64,000 nucleotides of DNA, from NCBI GenBank assembly GCA_016200485.1, contig JACQEP010000016.1, positions 237,863-301,862 on the forward strand, written 5' to 3'. A program made the translations under genes and the position numbers. This document shows positions 57,576 through 64,000 of the stretch, one piece after another. A model generated the notes under the pieces. It was not told the origin of the DNA, did no database searches, and saw nothing but the letters and a program-made list of their open reading frames with translations. Positions within the stretch are counted from its first letter, which is position 1. The number at the start of each line of letters is the position of its first letter. The stretch is from Gammaproteobacteria bacterium. Its GTDB lineage: Bacteria; Pseudomonadota; Gammaproteobacteria; Tenderiales; Tenderiaceae.

Positions 57576-58187
57576 TCAGCACCCCGGTCGCCTGAAACTC
57601 TTGCGCGCGCGCTCAACTTTGGCTCTGATCACGCAGTCCTCGACATGATCGTTGATCAACCCCATTGCTTGCATAAAGGCATACACAGTAGTAGGTCCGA
57701 CGAATTTCCAGCCTTGCTTCTTCAGATCCTTCGACAAGGCAAGCGATTCTGCGGAAGTCGATGCGGTCTGCGGTTTTGCACGCTCCTTCATGCCGGGTTC
57801 GTAACGCCAGATGAAGGCTGCCAGTGAGCCTTCCCGTTTGACGAGTTCCTGAACCCGTCGCGCATTATTGATGACCGCCTCGATCTTGCCCCGATGGCGG
57901 ACGATCCCTTCGTCCTTGAGCAGACGATCGAGGTCGCGCTGGGTGAAGCGCGCTATCCTGTCGAAGTCGAAATCATGGAAGGCGGCGCGGAAGTTCTCGC
58001 GCTTGGCGAGGATGGTGCGCCAGCTCAGTCCGGATTGAAAACCCTCCAGACTCAATTTCTCAAATAAGCGATGATCATCACTGACCGGGAAACCCCATTC
58101 AGTGTCATGATAGGCTAGAAACTCCGGTGCGGCACCGCACCAGCGGCAACGTGATTTACCGTCGGGACCCACTATCGTCGTGCTCAT
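57576..58187 (-). CDS. tag: DNA-3-methyladenine glycosylase I
   Basis: 203 aa. Removes 3-methyladenine from DNA. CRWCGAAPEFLAYHDTEWGFP carries the N-terminal zinc ligands and the catalytic-pocket Glu; LSLEGFQSGLSWRTILAKRENF and FVGPTTVYAFMQAMGLINDH (helix-hairpin region and C-terminal His, Cys ligands) are standard. Between 57469 and 57575 there is no attC, so it may belong to a multi-gene insert with YciI upstream (29 bp gap). Confidence 0.93.
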   Translation of the reverse strand: MSTTIVGPDGKSRCRWCGAAPEFLAYHDTEWGFPVSDDHRLFEKLSLEGFQSGLSWRTILAKRENFRAAFHDFDFDRIARFTQRDLDRLLKDEGIVRHRGKIEAVINNARRVQELVKREGSLAAFIWRYEPGMKERAKPQTASTSAESLALSKDLKKQGWKFVGPTTVYAFMQAMGLINDHVEDCVIRAKVERARKSFRRPGC

Positions 58188-58216
58188 GTGCCTGCTGTCC
58201 TAGGTTTGAAAGTTAC

Positions 58217-58504
58217 TCATTCGAGCATAAATTTTAGCCGTTCATCGGCTTTTGACGGCGTGATTTCAAGAATTTCCGCGCTTACAACATTTTCCGCTAC
58301 AAACGGATCATTGTTCACCCTGCTTTGAAGATTTGACAGTGTCGTATTATGTGCCACAATCCCGCCGCCCAAATTAGGCTGAAGACTGCCGACCAACAAA
58401 AATACGCCGTCATCAAACCCGCGTTTGATCCATTCGTTGTGGCCTCCCATGAATTGGCTGGCTTGGCCTTTGTTACCAGAAAATTTAAGAAGTACGATAA
58501 ACAT
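58217..58504 (-). CDS. YciI-like protein
   Basis: 95 aa, a small alpha/beta (dimeric ferredoxin-like) fold. MFIVLLKFSGNKGQASQFMGG, HNEWIKRGFDDGVFLLVGS and NDPFVAENVVSAEILEITPS keep the conserved His/Asp pair of the family. AGGAG ribosome site. Function unknown. Upstream lies an attC-like site. Confidence 0.85.
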   Translation of the reverse strand: MFIVLLKFSGNKGQASQFMGGHNEWIKRGFDDGVFLLVGSLQPNLGGGIVAHNTTLSNLQSRVNNDPFVAENVVSAEILEITPSKADERLKFMLE

Positions 58505-58570
58505 CGGATTTGTTCTCCTATCAACTTGGTTGGACGAGTAAATTCAGCTGTATTTAGCTCGCGTCGGCAG

Positions 58571-58655
58571 CCCTAACGCCAAGCTAAGCCGACGCCCGCA
58601 GCAGCACGGACTGTTGGCTTCGAAACTACAGTCTGGCACATCGATGCCGTTAGGG
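58571..58655 (-). repeat. attC-like recombination site at the right end of the first array
   Basis: 85 nt; CCCTAAC ... CGTCGGCTTAGCTTGGC, GTTAGGG on the minus strand. Outer cores are fully complementary. It precedes the YciI gene by 67 nt; no cassette gene remains on its other side, where a histidine kinase gene ends. Confidence 0.7.
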
Positions 58656-58765
58656 GGGAGGAGTCCATTTCATTGCCCTGCGCGGGCTAGGGTCTTATCT
58701 AAACTTACACAAAGGGGGCAATGCGTCAAAGGGTCGGCCCACTTAACTCCCCTCTTCCGATCAGT

Positions 58766-60223
58766 CTACTTTAGTTGCATTTGTATATGAAATGTAGTGC
58801 CCACATTGATATCGGAGGTCACCGCCATCTGCCCCTGATGCTGCTCGGTAATAATAAAGTACGCAAATGACAGCCGCTTGCCTGCATCGTAATCAACTTC
58901 AGGCGTATCTTTTCTGACGAACGGCTCGAACAAATACAACTGCTCTTCATTAGTCAGGCCAACACCATTATGCTGGATTCTTATCCAGAAACTGTCATAA
59001 CTTACATTCATCTGAATCTTGATGGTTGGCTTATGGCCGAGACGATCCACCCGCCCCAGAGCATCGCAGGCATGACGAAACAAGCTGAGAAAAACCTGCT
59101 GCAGCTCGGTCACATAGCAGGGAATCATTGGCAAATCTTTTTGATAGTTTCTTTCGATATGTATGTCTTTGAATTTGAGTCTCGAAGGAGCCGATAACAC
59201 ATCGCCAGCCAGTTCCAGGGTGTGCTCCATAACGTCGACGATATTGGAAAGTTGTTTTCTGTCACTACGCCCGCGGGCGAAATCCTGCAAATTATGGACA
59301 ATTGATGCCACTTTCTCGCCTTTCTCATAGGCATCAGCCAGCAAACTGCTGAGTTTTTCAGGCATACCATTGCTACCGATGTCATTGATGCTCTGGCTGC
59401 TGTCAGAAAGTAAATGCTGAAAGGTTCTCAGGTCGAATAAAATGGATTGGAGCGGCGTGTTGATATCATGGGCCATTGACGACGCCAGCTCGCCCATGGA
59501 TGAGATCTTGTCATTTTGAATCAGCATATTTTCAGCGAGCATTTTCTTGGTTACGTCATCGACCAGGATCACGACGCCGGGTTCAATCTGTTCCTGAAGT
59601 GGATAGATGGTGATATCAAAATAGTATTGACCGCGCTGGCTGTGTTTGATGGTGATCGGTTCATTCCTTGCCATAGCATCATTAACCTGGCTCGGCGATA
59701 TCGTAATAACTGGGTAGGTATCCCACAGATTTTTACCCAGGGCATCTTCTGCTTTCATGCCAGTAATATCTTCAGCCCGCTTATTCCATTGGGTGATCTG
59801 CCCATCCTTATTGACGCCAACCAACATCAGCGGCATGGATTTCAAGATGTTCTTGATATAGGCCTCTGACGCGCGCAGCTTGGATGCGGTGCTCACGTGC
59901 TGGGTGATCTCATTCTCCAACAGTTGATTGGTTTCTATGAGTAAACGATTGGACTCATCCAGCGTGGCTGTGCGTTCCTGCACACGCAACTCCAGATCAT
60001 TACGAATCGCCTTCAGTTCTAGATTGGATTTACGGGCTTGTCGCCGCGTGAAGAAAAGATTGATGACCGCCGCCGACAATAACAGGATCAGTATCCCGCC
60101 GGACCAGTTGGAGACGTGCTGCCAGTTGGTTGTGCCATCCGGATGCTTGAATTGCATTCTAATGGCAGCGTATATAGGCTGGCTTTGCAGAAATATCGAT
60201 ATAAATAACAGGTATCTCTTCAT
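58766..60223 (-). CDS. Membrane PAS histidine kinase with degenerate ATPase motifs
   Basis: 485 aa. Short signal-like N-terminus, a TM at about 40-60 (WSGGILILLLSAAVINLFF), a coiled coil (LELKAIRNDLELRVQERTATLD), PAS at about 120-240 (PLMLVGVNKDGQITQWNKRAEDI), DHp with SSMAHDINTPLQSI (His kept). In the ATPase part the N box reads LSLFRHACDAL (His for Asn), the D box IQHNGVGL (His for Asp), and the G2 box GKRLSFAYF. Nucleotide binding is therefore doubtful, though FEPFV is kept. It may work as a phosphatase or with a partner. No receiver gene is adjacent. Confidence 0.85.
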   Translation of the reverse strand: MKRYLLFISIFLQSQPIYAAIRMQFKHPDGTTNWQHVSNWSGGILILLLSAAVINLFFTRRQARKSNLELKAIRNDLELRVQERTATLDESNRLLIETNQLLENEITQHVSTASKLRASEAYIKNILKSMPLMLVGVNKDGQITQWNKRAEDITGMKAEDALGKNLWDTYPVITISPSQVNDAMARNEPITIKHSQRGQYYFDITIYPLQEQIEPGVVILVDDVTKKMLAENMLIQNDKISSMGELASSMAHDINTPLQSILFDLRTFQHLLSDSSQSINDIGSNGMPEKLSSLLADAYEKGEKVASIVHNLQDFARGRSDRKQLSNIVDVMEHTLELAGDVLSAPSRLKFKDIHIERNYQKDLPMIPCYVTELQQVFLSLFRHACDALGRVDRLGHKPTIKIQMNVSYDSFWIRIQHNGVGLTNEEQLYLFEPFVRKDTPEVDYDAGKRLSFAYFIITEQHQGQMAVTSDINVGTTFHIQMQLK

Positions 60224-60552
60224 CTCAGTAGCAGCATCTTTTGCTCATTGACAGCCGCACAGGCATTTATGGATAGAAAGACATCTTTCCCGCAAATCCA
60301 TAAATACCAAGTGGCAATATGATCTTAGAAACAAGCCCACTTCCAATTCATAGCCAACACTGTTGAACAGAGTCAACCCCGGGTTGGCATCGCTCAGCCA
60401 GGACCAGCGCTAAGCAAGCGCCATACCCAATCAATTGGATACGCACCTTACCCAACTAAACGATGAAACATCGAATAGGGCCAGTCGAGAACACGCCCCA
60501 CCGCTCCATATTTTACCGGATTAGTATGTACATAAGTATCGCGGCGATCGAC
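60224..60552. other. Intergenic region upstream of the kinase
   Basis: 329 bp. It holds a small CAACCC-C-GGGTTG palindrome near 60376, and otherwise no gene or motif that I can support. The kinase promoter should lie here. Confidence 0.4.
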
Positions 60553-60571
60553 GTCCGGCGCAATGCCCTTT

Positions 60572-61321
60572 GAGGCTGTGAAAGTATTTTCTTCGAATTT
60601 ATACTATAGGCTCGCTCACAGGGATGTTATGACAGATGGCACAGAGACAATATAAACACGGAGAAACCCGTAGCCAATCAACATTGTTCCCTGTAAGTCT
60701 GGATGAATATCTATCTGAGGCAAATCCAGTGCGTGCGATTGATGTGTATGTGGAAACTCTGAACTTGGCGGCACTGGGTTTTAGCAATACTAAAATTAAT
60801 GCCCATGCTTCTGGGCAGCCCGCTTACCCACCGCAAGGATAATAGCCATAGAGTAAGAATCGGCGGATTTCGAGGGGTGAGCATGAAGAGGTACTTGCTG
60901 CGCACCTTGAGCACATGGCAAAGCATCCGGGCATCATGCGGCAGAGATCGGCATCAGGGGTGTTCCCCTTCGGCACACTCAAACGCCGAGCAGGCTGGGA
61001 CCATTTTCTGTTACGTGGTTTGAACAAAGTGAGGGGTGAGTGGAGTCTTATGGCTTGGGCTTATAACTTTACCCGAGTGATGAATCTGATAGGTGTGGTG
61101 CAATTTACGGTTTATTGTAATCAAGCAGGGCGATGTTAATTGTCCTCAGGGCACTGGGAATATGATTATGATGCTTAGCGAGCCGGTTAACCGACGAAAA
61201 AATATGGCGGCATCGTTGACTTTTGTGGGCAAGAACCTATTGCACGAGATTAGCTGGAGAGGAATTCAATTCCTGCTATAGTCCGGCTCGATGGTGTAAA
61301 AGTGGATACTTTCACAGTCTC
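60572..61321 (+). mobile_element. Deleted IS1182-family element
   Basis: Terminal inverted repeats GAGGCTGTGAAAGTAT (left, 60572-60587) and GAGACTGTGAAAGTAT (right, complement 61306-61321) with one mismatch in 16. They bound a 750-bp remnant that contains both ends of a transposase gene. Outside them the flanks 60553-60569 and 61324-61340 are perfect 17-bp inverted copies, so the true ends may be further out or the element sits inside a palindrome. Confidence 0.75.
60636..61139 (+). pseudogene. IS1182-family transposase, internal deletion
   Basis: N-terminal part: SQSTLFPVSLDEYLSEANPVRAID, then LNLAALGF and GQPAYPPQ, as in IS1182 transposases, broken by TAA TAG at 60840. C-terminal part in the same frame: EHEEVLAAHLEHMAKHPGIM, PFGTLKRRAGWDHFLLRGLN, YNFTRVMNLIGV. 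The catalytic core between (roughly 300 codons) is missing. Inactive. Confidence 0.8.
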
Positions 61322-61350
61322 GCAGGGCATTGCGCCGGACGCGGACTAAC

Positions 61351-61420
61351 GAGGCGGTAGAAAAACTATTTTTGCGAAACCCACAAAAAATTCGGTTTCT
61401 TGGAGTTTTTCTATAGCCTC
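61351..61420. mobile_element. 70-bp MITE-like element
   Basis: Ends GAGGCGGTAGAAAAACT and, complement, GAGGCTATAGAAAAACT: 15 of 17 identical. AAC lies directly outside on both sides and could be a target duplication. A similar end, GACGCTGTAGAAAAACC, lies at 63866-63882 beyond the methyltransferase gene. Confidence 0.55.
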
Positions 61421-61459
61421 AACGTTCACATTGAGGGACGCGCGAATGCAGGGTTAGGC
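61417..61459 (-). repeat. attC-like fragment after the Lnt-like gene
   Basis: On the minus strand GCCTAAC (consensus) overlaps the TAA stop of the Lnt-like gene, then CCTGCATTCGCGCGTCCC, then a CCTCAA/TTGAGG dyad. The site is cut short by the MITE-like element. Confidence 0.5.
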
Positions 61460-62926
61460 ACGGAATACCCTCCACGTGATGCTTGCCAGCAAACCGGCAA
61501 CACAGCACCAGGCAAATATATCCCCGATTCGCGCATAGATCGTGCGCACACCCGCCGAGACGGATATCTGTGCCACCATCACGTTGTCCTGCGCCGTGAA
61601 ATCGTCCATGGCCGCCAGACGATGGCCATAGGCATCAACCGCGCCGGACCCGCCCCAACGCGCGATGCGGAACATGGCCACCCCGTTTTCAACCGCGCGA
61701 AATTCTGCCATGAGTTGATGCAGTTGAGTAATGGCCTTCCAGTCGCTCGCGGGCACCAGCATGATGTCTGCCTCGGAACGACCCACTTGCCGGATGATCT
61801 GCGGAAAGTCGAGATCGAAGCATATTGGCGAAACAAGGCGCCCATAGGGTGTATCGGCGACCGGGATCGGTCCCTCGCCACGGATGTTGACGCTCGCCTC
61901 GAAACCCGGGACGGCGGTGATTTTGGTATAGGAGAACGCAATTTCGCCCGCCGGGTTCATGAGCACCGCCTTGTTATCTACCGGTCGCACAGCGCCCGGC
62001 TCCAGAGTTCCCATCCCCATCAACAGAAAAACACCTTGCTCGCGCGCGAAACGGCTGGCACGATCGAGAAACGTGCCCTCGTCCTCCTTGAGCACCATCA
62101 GGTTGGCCTCAGGCCAAACGATTATCTTGGCGCCGGCCTGCACTTCACGCTGGCTACGCTCGAAGAACGAATCGTGCAAACTGCCAAACTTCTCACGAAT
62201 TTGTTTGCGCTCTACCGAAGTCAAGTCTGGCGCGACTATCCGCAGAAATTCGCTCGGTTCAATGATTCCCCTGGGCCAGCCGATACCTGCAACCTTTACG
62301 GTCGCAGCCTGCGGCGCAAATGCGAGCCGGACACCGCCCGCAAGCATCACCAGACCCCATACCGCGGCATACAGCAAAACGTCACTCTGTATCGCGCCCC
62401 AGTCGAACCGCCGGTCCCACGCCCAATTGACTACCGAACCGAACCACGCGATCAGGAACCCGATGCCCCAGATGCCGGTCACAGATGCCAACTGCATCAG
62501 CGGCAGATTGCCGTGCTGCGTATAACCCAATGCGCCCCAGGTGCCATATGGGTTAAGGCGTGAGGCCATGAACTCCAACGCTATCCATGCGACAGGAAAC
62601 ACGAGTGTTGATAAGAACCCGGATAGATGTGGTGCCAAGAGGCGGTCCGCCAGGAACGGCAGCGTCATCGCGATGGCCATAGCCGCCGCCACGCCGACAA
62701 ACGCTGCGCCCGGTAGCGGTATTACTTCGCGATTGCTCACCGACAAGGCAATAAACAGCGCAAGCCAGACCCAGAGAATGCCGCCAATGGGATGCGCTCC
62801 ACGCGTGAAATGCAGAAGGAAGACGGGTGCCAGCCAAGCCGCCAACGGCACGATCCACTTGCCGAAGCCAAAGACCCGCAGCGCACCGCCGAGAAGGAGC
62901 CAGACATACGATGATACGTTAGTCAT
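61454..62926 (-). CDS. Apolipoprotein N-acyltransferase-like protein (Lnt family)
   Basis: 490 aa. About six N-terminal TM segments, then a nitrilase-fold domain from about residue 205 with the catalytic triad in the right order: Glu in IVWPEANLMV, Lys in FSYTKITAVPG, Cys in SPICFDLDFP. A last TM segment near the C-terminus (IFAWCCVAGLLASITW). Lnt adds the third acyl chain to lipoproteins; a housekeeping lnt would not be expected in a cassette, and sequence is divergent, so it may act on another substrate. Confidence 0.82.
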   Translation of the reverse strand: MTNVSSYVWLLLGGALRVFGFGKWIVPLAAWLAPVFLLHFTRGAHPIGGILWVWLALFIALSVSNREVIPLPGAAFVGVAAAMAIAMTLPFLADRLLAPHLSGFLSTLVFPVAWIALEFMASRLNPYGTWGALGYTQHGNLPLMQLASVTGIWGIGFLIAWFGSVVNWAWDRRFDWGAIQSDVLLYAAVWGLVMLAGGVRLAFAPQAATVKVAGIGWPRGIIEPSEFLRIVAPDLTSVERKQIREKFGSLHDSFFERSQREVQAGAKIIVWPEANLMVLKEDEGTFLDRASRFAREQGVFLLMGMGTLEPGAVRPVDNKAVLMNPAGEIAFSYTKITAVPGFEASVNIRGEGPIPVADTPYGRLVSPICFDLDFPQIIRQVGRSEADIMLVPASDWKAITQLHQLMAEFRAVENGVAMFRIARWGGSGAVDAYGHRLAAMDDFTAQDNVMVAQISVSAGVRTIYARIGDIFAWCCVAGLLASITWRVFRA

Positions 62927-62939
62927 TCAGGTGATCCCT

Positions 62940-63179
62940 TCAGTCTGCACTCGACCTGTCAGGCCGAGCGAGTCGTCTGCCGAGCCAAAGCGAGGCGGCG
63001 CCAGCGACACCCAGAAAACATGCCGACAGGGCTAATATCTCAACATCAGCGAACATCAACCCTGAACCAAACCTGATCCGCTCACTGAGCGAGATCGTGG
63101 CCCCTATCGCTGCAAATACCGCCAAGAGCGCCGATAATCCGCCAACGATAACAAATGTATTTCCAAAAAATCGCCTCAT
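62940..63179 (-). CDS. Small two-TM membrane protein
   Basis: 79 aa. FVIVGGLSALLAVFAAIGAT and VEILALSACFLGVAGAASLWLG are membrane segments; the end GRRLARPDRSSAD is basic. Unknown family. It starts 12 nt after the methyltransferase stop and ends 13 nt before the Lnt-like gene, so the three are probably transcribed together. Confidence 0.6.
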   Translation of the reverse strand: MRRFFGNTFVIVGGLSALLAVFAAIGATISLSERIRFGSGLMFADVEILALSACFLGVAGAASLWLGRRLARPDRSSAD

Positions 63180-63191
63180 GATCCCGACCGC

Positions 63192-63854
63192 CTAACGTTC
63201 GCCATGCCCCTTTTTTGCTCGCTGGGCAATGAGAATGAGATCCTGCGTCGACTTCGATGCATTGGCAGGACTTGCAATCACTTCCATAAAATCGACACCG
63301 TACCCCGCTCGCTCAACCATTGAAACCACATCGCCAACGCTTCGATACGTGATGTAAACCCTATCTCCACTGCTAGATGTTTCAAACCCGGACCAACTTG
63401 GTTCACCCGTGATCGTGGAGAGGTACAGCATGGCTGAATCAGCCAGAATGGCGTTGAGCGAACTGAAAAACCGATTAGCGTCGTCGTCAGTCAGGTAGCT
63501 CAAGCCGAAAGCAAAAGCAGATGCATCAAATACATGTTCAAGTTCGCCGATGTGCCGACAGTCCTTGACCAAGAACTCTGCGGACGGGACCCTAAGCCTA
63601 GCCTGCTTAACCATTCCTTCCGCCAGATCAATACCGACCAACTTGAGGTCCGGTCTAACCTTCGCCAAATAGGCTGAGACATTGCCCGGTCCGCACGCCA
63701 CATCAAGGACGCTAGCGCCCTGCGACTCGATTCGTTTCACGAATCGCTCTAGATACCGGTCATACATGTCCAAGTGAAAGTACTTCTCGGCATAGCGATC
63801 AGCCAACCTATTAAATGTGGCAACGGACACTAGGCAGAAATCGTCGTTTTGCAT
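63192..63854 (-). CDS. Class I SAM-dependent methyltransferase
   Basis: 220 aa from the ATG at complement 63852-63854. I prefer this to an in-frame start 24 codons earlier because an attC core (GTTAGGC) ends 5 nt before it, as is usual for cassette genes. SVATFNRLADRYAEKYFHLDMYD start; motif I VLDVACGPGNVSAYLA; LVGIDLAEGMVKQAR; GLSYLTDDDANRFF. Substrate unknown (small molecule likely). Confidence 0.85.
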   Translation of the reverse strand: MQNDDFCLVSVATFNRLADRYAEKYFHLDMYDRYLERFVKRIESQGASVLDVACGPGNVSAYLAKVRPDLKLVGIDLAEGMVKQARLRVPSAEFLVKDCRHIGELEHVFDASAFAFGLSYLTDDDANRFFSSLNAILADSAMLYLSTITGEPSWSGFETSSSGDRVYITYRSVGDVVSMVERAGYGVDFMEVIASPANASKSTQDLILIAQRAKKGHGER

Positions 63855-63859
63855 TGATG

Positions 63860-63866
63860 GCCTAAC
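63860..63866 (-). repeat. attC core site before the methyltransferase gene
   Basis: GTTAGGC on the minus strand, a consensus R' core. The rest of the site is not recognisable to the right, where a MITE-like end (GTAGAAAAACC) begins at once. From 63867 to the window end no gene is seen. Confidence 0.5.
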
Positions 63867-64000
63867 GACGCTGTAGAAAAACCCCATTCTGAAAACCTGT
63901 TTCAGCTTTGGGTGGATTTTTTTCAAAACAAACCGTTGTCTTCATTTTCGGTTTCCTGTTTTTCTAAAATAATTTCATTGCAAACCTGCCTGATCTGGCA

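Noticed and set aside
58656..58765. Missing cassette gene right of the last attC
   Set aside because: 110 bp with no start, stop pair or motif; I see nothing coding.

Overview
The window looks like a gammaproteobacterial chromosome around its replication origin. The order gyrB-recF-dnaN-dnaA on the minus strand facing rpmH-rnpA-yidD-yidC on the plus strand, the gammaproteobacterial-type thyA (264 aa) and folA, and the LuxI/LuxR pair all point there. Species cannot be read from the sequence. Very large c-type cytochromes suggest an organism that respires or takes electrons from extracellular material (inference).

Layout. 1-7.6 kb: start of fbp (partial), rlmI, lgt, thyA, folA, an M48 lipoprotein peptidase and a Sel1/ankyrin protein. 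These are separated by several repeat families, including GTAGGGGC...GCCCCTAC palindromes clustered around a decayed REP-associated transposase (RAYT). 7.6-17 kb: a two-operon electron-transfer locus. A membrane-anchored FeS/FAD oxidoreductase is divergent from a His-rich membrane protein, a 21-heme cytochrome, an about 30-heme cytochrome and a TPR plus outer-membrane beta-barrel protein; a secreted protein of unknown family converges on it. 17.2-21 kb: a decayed gene, an HDOD-GAF protein, pgl and glk. 21-38 kb: a dense signalling region with hybrid kinases, receivers, HDOD proteins and one probable pseudokinase. 37-41 kb: a quorum-sensing module, luxI divergent from a cytochrome P450, with a lux box almost exactly midway and luxR convergent on the P450; luxI heads a short operon ending in a histidine kinase. 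42-51 kb: gyrB, recF, dnaN, probable oriC, dnaA, rpmH, rnpA, yidD, yidC.

51.3-58.7 kb and 61.4-63.9 kb: single small genes of unrelated function, all on the minus strand, separated by attC-like sites with RYYYAAC/GTTRRRY cores. I read this as an integron gene-cassette array without a visible integrase (CALIN-like). It holds a frameshifted pyrimidine-dimer glycosylase, iron permease-like, cupin, two SRPBCC, DUF6448-like, VOC, Tag, YciI, Lnt-like and methyltransferase genes. A histidine kinase, an internally deleted IS1182-family element and a 70-bp MITE-like element lie between the two parts.

Strongest candidates for something new: the electron-transfer locus, the symmetric luxI/lux box/P450 arrangement, and the cassette array with its perfect 63-nt palindrome. 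Function calls rest on motif and family recognition by eye; no database search was run.
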